Assembly: GCF_947623445.1 (NCBI RefSeq)
Contig: NC_135242.1
Span: 4,960,001-5,024,000 of the forward strand
DNA length: 64,000 bases
Source of the DNA: Clavelina lepadiformis
Lineage: Eukaryota; Chordata; Ascidiacea; Aplousobranchia; Clavelinidae
Direction of reading: 5' to 3'
Shown here: one piece after another, positions 55,901 to 64,000 of the stretch
How positions within the stretch are numbered: the stretch's first letter is position 1
Layout of the letters: the number at the start of each line of letters is the position of its first letter
Translations under genes and position numbers: made by a program
Notes under the pieces: generated by a model
What the model was told of the DNA's origin: nothing
The model's database searches: none
What the model saw: only the letters and a program-made list of their open reading frames with translations

Positions 55901-56840
55901 TCATGCAAGGCGTTATAAATTGTGGTCAAATGCGTTAGGTTACCTATATGGCATGCTGCCAGTGGGCCACAGGTTTGTGTTACAACCTGCTATTTGTAAC
56001 ATCATGGATCAAAAAACTAACTTCACTTACAGATGATGCAAATAATTATATGGTTAAACCTAAGAATAGCTATGTATTATGTAAATTTCTCCACCAGCAG
56101 GAAACAACTTCAACTCAAGAAATTATGGTTGTTTACGTGAACAGATCCACTAGTCCAATGCGTCTGCAGTGTGGTTTTGTATTTAATGCTTGTTTGTGTA
56201 CAGGATGTATGTATTGTGGCATGATGAAGACCCAGCCATAACATATCATGCACTCCAGTTTTTGTTTCTGGTTTTAGCTCCGCTGTGGTACACCAGTGAT
56301 TTTCCACAGAGACTATTTCCTGGAAAGTTTGATGTCATTGGTGAGTTTTCGAAATGTATGATTTGTTGTTAATGTTCAATTATTGGGCTGTGATAGCAAA
56401 TTCATATTGATTTTTTTCCTACCGCAGGCCATTCTCACCAAATCTTCCATATATTTGGTGCTCTTGCCTGTTACTTCAACATACATGCAGTACACATGGA
56501 TATAACCAGCAGCAGGTGGTCATTATTAAGCAGCCAGGTATAAGTGTGGTGATATTTCAATATGAAGCATACTGTGCTGCTGTTGTTTATGACTGTGCAA
56601 CGTGCATGTTATTTCACTGCTAAACATTTTTTTTTTAATTGAATTTTTTTTTAGGAAGGTCATCCTGACTTCCACACAGTTTTATTCTGCTACGGGATAT
56701 TGTGTGTATACTGCTTGCTAGTTGGCATTTACATGGCTACCGTTGTCAAGGCAACTAACAGCAGTTTGGGATGTTGCTGCGCAAAAATCACTGAAGAAAA
56801 TCAAGATCCAAACAACAATGAGATGAAGAAAGAGCAATGA
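52999..56840 (+). CDS. PAQR-family membrane receptor, copy A (mPR-like)
   Basis: Nine exons, plus: 52999-53137, 53265-53520, 53667-53772, 53919-54016, 54717-54833, 55802-55972, 56204-56340, 56428-56537, 56655-56840; 439 residues plus stop, all GT/AG and phase-consistent. Similar to membrane progestin receptors (PAQR5/7/8): VEPYILKGYVLPYMPWRYY corresponds to their REPYI...GYR...WRYY block, then NNELFNVWTHLL. Zinc-site residues are present: S191 and H195 (CSALAHAFHS), D212 (MLDYFGI), H345 and H349 (HSHQIFH). The N-terminal part before the first membrane segment is longer than in vertebrates. It acts in a membrane, most likely the plasma membrane; the ligand cannot be read from sequence. In-frame coding just upstream of 55802 looks intronic, because the paralogue splices at the same point. 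Confidence 0.92.
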
Positions 56841-59345
56841 TTTTTGCAATCCCGATATCATCCCCACTGCCTCAGACACTTGACCCCATTCTTCAACCAT
56901 TATCTATTTTCACCTTGCAAAGATTTCATATGAAATGGACACTTCATTTAACATTGTTGATAGCTTATATTGCTTGCTTGTGTTATGTTTTACTTTGTTC
57001 TATGCCTATATTCACTGATGCCTTCCACTGCTCAGGAGATTTGTGTAAATTATGTTACATCCGTATTTGGGTACAAACCAAAACTTGTGTCTGTCAATGC
57101 CTTCCATACAGTAACGCTCATTAGCTAACTACAATGTGAAGTTTTAATACTTTGTTTTAGTTGCACTTGCTTTTTTGGTTTATTTTAACGGTGTATGTTA
57201 CAGTACATATTTTTGCTTGTGAAGATGTTATGGTGTCCAATGTTCCAAGTAGTTTTAAATATTTTATGCAACTGTGTTTACTTTACTTAGTAGTTCTATT
57301 TTTTTATTTGATTACTTCAGGTACACAAGCACATATGCTGAGAAGACCGCTTGAAGCCGTCCGATTAAAACTAGTTCTATGTACAAGCAATTGAATAGTT
57401 TCAACTCTTATTTTGATAACTTCGGAAAGTAATTTTTAAAACTTTTGCGATTACACAAAAGTATATTCTAAAAAACCACCTTGCATAAAAAGTACTTTGC
57501 TATATTGCCAGGCGCATACTGCCTTTCAAACTTTGTTGTTTCTTGTAATGTTTTTATGCTTTACTGTTTAGGCTTAAGCTTCACTTTTACGTCCGTTTTA
57601 GTAAAAATTTGGTACATCAGTAATTATTAACAATAACAATTTTGCTTTGTGTAACATTTATGTTTGGATTTTTTTCTCAGGATTATTATTATTGCATTAT
57701 AGCATCAATGCAACGACTTATACTTTATGGTAAATGTATTGGAATAAATTTGAATAGGCTGTTAAGTAGCAATGTCATCTTGGCTGTTTTTGCAACTAAC
57801 TTCACTCATTGTTTCCAATACATGAAAACATTCTTCTGTATGAAAAGTGAAAACAAGGTTACACTTAAAACTAGAAGATTTTGATTCATGGGAAAAAATT
57901 GCGTTATTTGTACAAAGTTTGTGTAAATTCATTTTAGTTTGTTATTAATCTTTTCAATCAAATTGTGTACATTTACAATTGTTTCTGTTGTAATAACTGT
58001 TTTTCATAATAACATTATGCACCAAAATTTTTTTAGTATGACATAACGTAGAAATATTTTTATTTCTCAATGCAAATTCAATGCACTTCATAGAAGCACA
58101 CAGTAGAATCGTACCAATTTCTTTTTAGCAGCGTATATTTTTACTGGTTTACGTACAAATTCATATTTTTTGTGTATATATGGTGTTGATTTAGTTACTC
58201 TTATACTGATAATCGAAATTGCTGAACATTGAGAAAAATGGAAAGGTTTGCATGACATTTATTTCCTATGTTTCATTTGCCCGTTTCAAATCTTAAAATT
58301 TCACTGATTTTCTTAAAAGTTTGTGTTATAATTAACTTTTTCATATTGCGCCTGCAACCCTAGTTATGTAAGTAGTCTACACTCTACAACATAGTTTAAC
58401 AAAGTTCCAACAAAACGTTTGACTGCCTTTTATTATCTGGATTATTTAGACACTTTTGCAATGCTATTTGGCAAGCTTGTTATGCATGGGTCCAAAATGA
58501 TACATTGAAAGAAATAGGATTAATTCCCAACGGCAATAACATGCTGAATTACATGTGTCGTATTAGCTTAACATTCATGGCTGCTGTTTTCAGGTCTGAC
58601 AATTAATGTGCATTTATTATTAGACAAATATTCATGCATAACACAGTATTAGAACAACAGCTGCATCAATGCAAGATTATACAAGCCCTTTCAGCTTATT
58701 GCGTATTTTAATTTTTAAACAATTGTTAAGATAGCATAACAACCAACACACGCCTTCGATCCAAAAGAATGTGACTATGACATGCCAAACATTTTTTTTA
58801 ACTGGATGCACAAATATGCTTTCAAAAGTAGATACTCAAATTTTTATAGGTAGCATGAAAGTAGAATTTATAAAATACCCAACCTTATCTTAATTCGCTA
58901 ATAAAGAACGTAACACAGACAAACTGTCAACATACTAAGTAGCAAAGGCAATTACTGGCATGCTGTTTTATTAACACATAAAATATTAGACTAGAGAGCG
59001 ATAGTAACTGATATAAAATGTGACAGAGAAAAATATAATAAATAAACGAGTGAATAATCTATCAATAAGATACTATTATATCACACTTAAAATAAGTTGT
59101 AACTTTTGCAAAAAGTGAAACATTTTATCAATTAATAGTTATGCCATCATTTAGGCAATATATTTTCATGTGTGCAGGTAAAACCATTCGGTTTCAAAGT
59201 GGCCAGACAATAAAATTTAATCTTGTAGGACAGGAGTTTAAACTTTTGCCATTGGAAATGTTAGAAAAATTATATACAACAATAAATAAAGCATTCTTAA
59301 AATTAAGTAATCCATTTAAAAACATATTTTCAGTCCTGACGTCAC
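56841..59345. other. 3' flanks of PAQR copy A and ECHDC1
   Basis: AT-rich, no gene. A candidate polyadenylation signal for PAQR copy A is GGAATAAATT near 57740. For ECHDC1 the complement of AATAAA occurs near 58967. Short open frames here show no family resemblance. Confidence 0.5.
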
Positions 59346-60780
59346 TTATTTCCCAAATTTTATCTCATCTAGCGCTTTAAGATTGGCCTCTCCTCCCCAA
59401 ACACTTTTGAAAATATTTCTCTCATTCTTTAAAGACTCAAGTAGTGACAAATTGGAACAGCAGGTTACAGATGCTTTAATTGCCTGCAGAACTTTAGGAT
59501 CCGTGTTGTCTAAATCAAATTTTGTCTGTAACCAGTCAATTGCAATGTGTACTGTGATATCAGGAGAATAAAGCTGCTGCAATGGCTTTTCGTGATTTAA
59601 ATCTTTTGAAGCCAGTTCTGCCCTAGCTCGTATTTCACGAAACAGATCTCGCTGTGTAAGTTGTACAAGTTTGTCCACTAAACCCAGATGCAATGCATCC
59701 TGGGCACTAATTTTATTCGAAGCAGATAAAAGATGAAGAGCTTTGTCCCTTCCAATGAGCCGAACAAGACGAGTCACCCCACCCCATCCCGGAGTAAGCC
59801 CCATTTTCTTATGCACAAATTGAATTTCAGCATCTTCATTGATTAACCTATGAGTGATGTTATATAACAGTAACAATTTGTGATGTACATAAAGTTATAA
59901 CATTAAAATTCCTTTTACCTAAAATCACAGGCAGTTAACAATTCTGCACCACCTCCGATAGCCTTGCCTTCAACAAATGCAACAGTGAGCAAAGGTAGCT
60001 GATGAAGGAGTGTGAGTGTATTTTGCATGTACATGCACATTTTCTCCCCTTCCTAAAGTAGTAGACACTGAACAAATCCATTGGTTTTGGAACTAACATC
60101 ATAACAATGACATGCATAGTTCAGTAATTTATCTGCTGCACGTTTCCAGTGCTTTTCTTTCAAGGTTTACCTGTTTGGAAGAAAACCTTCGAACAGTGTT
60201 TAAATCTGCTCCTGAACAAAACTGATGGTTAGCTCCATAAAGAATTAAAGCTTTCCCATTTTTCCAGGACGACAACTTCTCTACAGCTTTTTTTAAACTG
60301 ACCATCATGTTTCCTGAAATTCTTAGCAATTAAAAACTGCGTAATTACAAAAAATATTTCTGATATTACAGCATACAGCAAACATACATACAAGATACAA
60401 ATAAAGTGTACATAAAAATCATACCAGAAAATGCATTCCTTTTTGCTGAGTTATTTATCTTCAATAATGAGATTCCAGTATCATGATCTACTGTCAAATC
60501 CACACTTCCTCCTGCAGATCAAAATATATGATTTTTAAAGATATAAATCTCAAAGTCTCTATTCCAAAATCAACAATTACTGATAATGTTACACAATATT
60601 CTACAAAAAATTGACACCAATTAGTTTCACACCTTGTGCAGTTACAAGAGTTTCCTCAATTGCTCTGTTGTCATAGCCATTTTCACCTTCTTTGTAAACC
60701 CAAGAAAACCTCCTATTGGTCGCATATAGAAAACTCTCAACTCTGGACTTTACAACCAACACTTTTCTGCATTTATTCAT
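59346..60780 (-). CDS. ECHDC1: Ethylmalonyl-CoA decarboxylase (ECHDC1), crotonase family
   Basis: Metabolite-proofreading enzyme: in animals ECHDC1 decarboxylates ethylmalonyl-CoA formed by side activity of acetyl-CoA carboxylase, in the cytosol. Five coding exons, minus: 60633-60780, 60425-60511, 60171-60313, 59919-60052, 59346-59847; all in phase, 337 residues plus stop (human 307). The crotonase fold is clear: GISLLKINNSAKRNAFSG (substrate-binding start), CSGADL oxyanion-hole segment, KAIGGGAEL with the active-site Glu, then MGLTPGWGGVTRLV, and a C-terminus ending SVWGGEANLKALDEIKFGK like the vertebrate one. The start was chosen at the first ATG of the frame leading into the GGSVDL block; the first 20 residues are basic, so a mitochondrial presequence is possible but not clear. 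Divergent from the copper transporter. Confidence 0.93.
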
Positions 60781-63528
60781 ACTTTACATGTATGTAATAT
60801 TTTCCTGTAGAGCTACCAGATTTAACTTGATTTAAGAGTTTTTTATCCAGGAAAACTAAATCATTAAAAACATTTGTTTAAATTATACACGATACATCTA
60901 ATTAATTTTTAATTAAAAACAATTTTAACTCTTGGGGCGTTTCAATTAGTCAAAACAAATTTAACAATAAGCTATCAATATCAGCTACACATTAAAGCAA
61001 GCAACTTATAATTCTGATAGCTGTACTCATACCCTGTTACCATAATTCAAACTGTTTCAGGTGCGCACACGATTTATTTTTCTCAAAGTTTTTCCTTGCA
61101 CAACTATACAACTATTTAAAGCTTAATTAATTAAATTCAATTGTTACTGAACAACTCATGTATCAGCTAACCTGCTATGATATATATATATATATATATA
61201 GGCTACTCATACTCGAAGGACCTAAGAATACTAGCATATTATTTTGTGCATTTCCGGCTTAATTACGACTAACGTTGGTAACCCCATTCACTTCGCTGAT
61301 ACAAGCATCATAAACAAATAATAATGTATGACAATCAACTTGCACCGAAGTCCAGCTGATTAACCGTAATCCGGCGCACAAAAGAAAAGGAATTATTGTC
61401 GGGTACGCCCGGTTTTAAGTGGCGCAAAGACTTTCCTCAATCCGAGGATACAGATTAATTATCAAACCATACCAACATAACGTGACATAAATTCTAATTT
61501 TAATGCCTTTGAAATAAGTAATAATGGTAATATGCCATTTATATATCCACCAAACTACGAATGAATAAAGTTTTCAAGATGGTTGTCTTAACATAGGGAA
61601 TTTCCCCTAAACGATTTGTGATTTTTTTTTTTTTGCTTCTGAAACTTTTTATTGTTTGCAGAGTATGATGTCAACAAGTCCAATCATATTTTAAAAATTA
61701 CAAACAAATAATACTTAAACATTTTTTGCAAAAAGTTAAATGCTTAATAAGCGGGAAAAATAGCGTGGGTTTTTATCTTAAACCGTTTCTGTGTATAGAT
61801 TATATAGTTTTCTCACTTTCTTGAATTCTACATACTGTAATTTTAAGATCAAAACAGACGCTCACTGATGTAAGCTTTGTTGTCAGACGAAGTGTTCATG
61901 ACAAAAAGTCGAAATCTGATTGATTGGTGTTGTAGAATGTCATGCTCTGCTTTGTTTTATTTATTTCCTGCTACATAATTTCATGTAATAGCTGGTGTAG
62001 CTTTTGCTTTTTAAAAAATTGAATTGCAGTAATTAGCCTAAAAATGTGTAGTGCTTTTGATTCGAGTATGAATTTTTCATCATCTCAAAAAATAGAAGAC
62101 TTCCTTTTAACTTAAATTTTTTACATTGTAGAAAACATCTAAACTTAAAACATAGACTCAGTTAAAAGGCATGCAAAAGTTACCTTCGTCCTTCATACAC
62201 TAGTCATAGATTTCACAGTGTAAAGTTTACACTGTGCAGTAGCTAAAATTATTTTTCGGTAATATGGAAAATCTCGTACCAGCAGTGATAAAATTACATG
62301 TGTTGTAGGCTGTGTTTTTAGAGAGATGTTATTAAGTTATTATAGTTTGTTTAAGTGTGCATGTATTTGTCTATAATCCTATTCTAGCTTGCTTATCTAG
62401 TGCGGCACTTAACAACGTCGTAAAGTACCTTCAGGCTATCTCGTTTCGCGAAAGCTCAGTTGAAAATACAACGCTAAACAACGAAAGAGATGAGCTGTAA
62501 CCTATTCAGTGTTACTTCTACACTTGCGAGATTTTCAGTTGTCTGTTTGTTGAGCTGATGAAGCAAGAAGTTTTAGCGATTACAAAGCAAAGGACACATT
62601 TGTGCACATTATGCCTTCTTTTGATTGGAATGGAACAAGCGCAGACTGAGAAAATTTCACGATAACATCTGTCAATAAACGTGACAAAAAATCGAGATTT
62701 TCCGTACAATAGAAGCAGATCTAGCTAGTTATATTTGTAGTGCGTCATCAACACAATTAGGCTGACACAAAAAACAGGAACAAGTCCGACTTGTGACGTA
62801 ACGCGAAGCGAAACGAGGAACAAAACTGAGAGGTTCAAAACATGTTTTTCTAAAAAAAAGCGCCCTTGACATTAAGTTCAGTGGCAGCCTCGTTTTGTTG
62901 AAAAGGTTTTGTTTCTTGATAGGCCAGTTTGGCGAAAATTACCATTGCTTGTCAGCAAATTAGCCTTTAGCAAGCAATTAGTAAACTACCATAATTCGTT
63001 TCTTTGCGGGATAATGCTTTTTTTATGTTCAATTTATGGCAACAGTGTTTTCCACTTTTCTGCTGATTGCCAAGATTGTAATGTGCAGTTCAGGGATGCA
63101 AGTATTGTCCGCAGGCGATGTAGTTATCAGTTGTCTGTTTTACACTGATGGGTTGATGGTTACGTATTTCAACAATTCTTTTTAAACTATGTTCAGCTTT
63201 TTGCTAAGCTAGTTAGCTTTGGAGGTTGCCAAATTTACCTTTTGCAAGTTTTAAACAATTTAATTTTTGAAAAAGTACATCCCATCGCAACATTGTAAAA
63301 GTGTAATGAGGTACGGCTGTAGAAACAGCTTAGTTTTTTTAAAATAAGTGTCGCTGTGCCTATATATACGGAAGTTTGATGTGTTACGTATCAACTATAG
63401 CCAACTTAAAATTACGCTGTGGCATTCGAACGCTAGAAATTATTTCCAGACCTATAGTAATCTCAATCTTACTTTTGCAAGATTTCGCTGTCAATTTATC
63501 TTTGTTAAATTAACAACTGTACATCAGA
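60781..63528. other. Region between ECHDC1 and the copper transporter
   Basis: Divergent gene pair, so both promoters should lie here. A (TA)n microsatellite is at about 61180-61200. A CG-richer patch at about 61255-61440 could be part of the ECHDC1 promoter. The plus frames at 62909-63148 and 63348-63602 show no family resemblance. Confidence 0.45.
61180..61200. repeat. (TA)n microsatellite
   Basis: About ten TA repeats following GCTATGA. Confidence 0.9.
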
Positions 63529-64000
63529 ATGGTAAACGTTCATTCCATGATGGGTATGGATCATGTGAACGATGCAACGACTCCAATGCCTCATATGAAT
63601 AACTCAGTGATGATGGGAAATGCGAGCATGCATCACATGGCTCACAATCATTCGATTCCTTCCAATGCTTCAGTAGATCATTCAATGCATGATCATGGTA
63701 CTTCGATGACCGGAGATCACGGAAATCATATGGTCAATAATAACATGGACCATACAGGACATATGGGAGGGGTAAAATTATTTATGTTTAAGAGCATTAC
63801 TTGATTCCTTATGTATTTTTAGCATGTATCTTTTGTATTGATCGACAGGTTTTGAGTAACAAATTTCCACTTGGTTTACTTTCTCTTTTTTCAGCACCAA
63901 ACGCACTTTAACTTCAACTATCCTATTCAAGTGCTTTTCCTCGAATGGTTGATCACAAGCGAAAAAGAACTCATCGGTTCTTGTATTGGAGTTTGTGCTA
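63529..64000 (+). CDS. CTR-type copper transporter (SLC31), 5' part
   Basis: High-affinity copper uptake proteins of the CTR/SLC31 family form trimeric Cu(I) channels in the plasma membrane. Exon 1 (63529-63771) encodes about 81 residues extremely rich in Met and His (HSMMGMDH, MHHMAHNH, DHSMHDHG, MDHTGHMGG), the extracellular metal-collecting N-terminus. The donor is GGG/GTAAAA; the acceptor TTTTTTCAG precedes 63895, and exon 2 runs HQTHFNFNYPIQVLFLEWLI into the first membrane segment, cut by the window end. The start is the first ATG of the Met/His-rich frame. The Cys/Met motifs of TM2 and TM3 lie outside the window, so SLC31A1 versus A2 is unresolved, though the long Met/His-rich N-terminus favours the A1 type. 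Confidence 0.87.

Noticed and set aside
62909-63148. 79-codon plus frame upstream of the copper transporter
   Set aside because: No family similarity and no splice site joining it to the Met/His-rich exon.

Overview
The window looks like genomic DNA of an AT-rich, intron-rich invertebrate chordate, most probably a tunicate such as Ciona. The reasons are animal-type 5S rRNA and tRNAs, short introns with GT/AG ends, and genes whose closest known relatives are animal ATAD2, membrane progestin receptor (PAQR), ECHDC1 and CTR1. The species call is an inference; no search was run.

Layout. Positions 1-22,686 are a head-to-tail tandem array of eight units of about 2.4-2.6 kb (3.15 kb where a transposon sits inside). 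Each unit has 5S rRNA (minus), tRNA-Asn (plus), tRNA-Val (minus), tRNA-Thr (minus), several decayed tRNA copies and a GAGT microsatellite. Unit 8 is split by a 2-kb insertion holding a 26-bp minisatellite, two tRNA-Ser copies and a solo LTR. Positions 24,074-35,814 (minus) hold a complete 29-exon ATAD2-type gene (AAA ATPase plus bromodomain, 1,526 codons after splicing by eye). Positions 36,541-42,545 are mostly gene-poor with a possible small divergent gene, a SINE-like element, two DNA-transposon remnants and a second solo LTR. Positions 42,546-44,657 (plus) hold a BED finger/hAT-transposase-like gene that looks domesticated. Two PAQR genes stand back to back (45,792-50,236 minus; 52,999-56,840 plus). 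ECHDC1 (59,346-60,780 minus) and the 5' part of a CTR-type copper transporter (63,529 to the window end, plus) form a second divergent pair.

The most striking relation joins the first two blocks. Every array unit contains a copy of the 5' part of ATAD2 exon 27 plus the adjoining intron 26 and its 5S sequence, so the RNA-gene array carries an amplified fragment of the neighbouring protein gene. The captured exon has lost its splice acceptor. A GAATGAGTGA stretch in the real exon is the apparent seed of the GAGT microsatellite in all units. The array tRNAs also show shared and private lesions: an acceptor-stem mismatch in seven tRNA-Thr copies, loss of U33 in two tRNA-Val copies, and a recombinant tRNA-Val in three units. 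Only a minority of these copies look fully functional.
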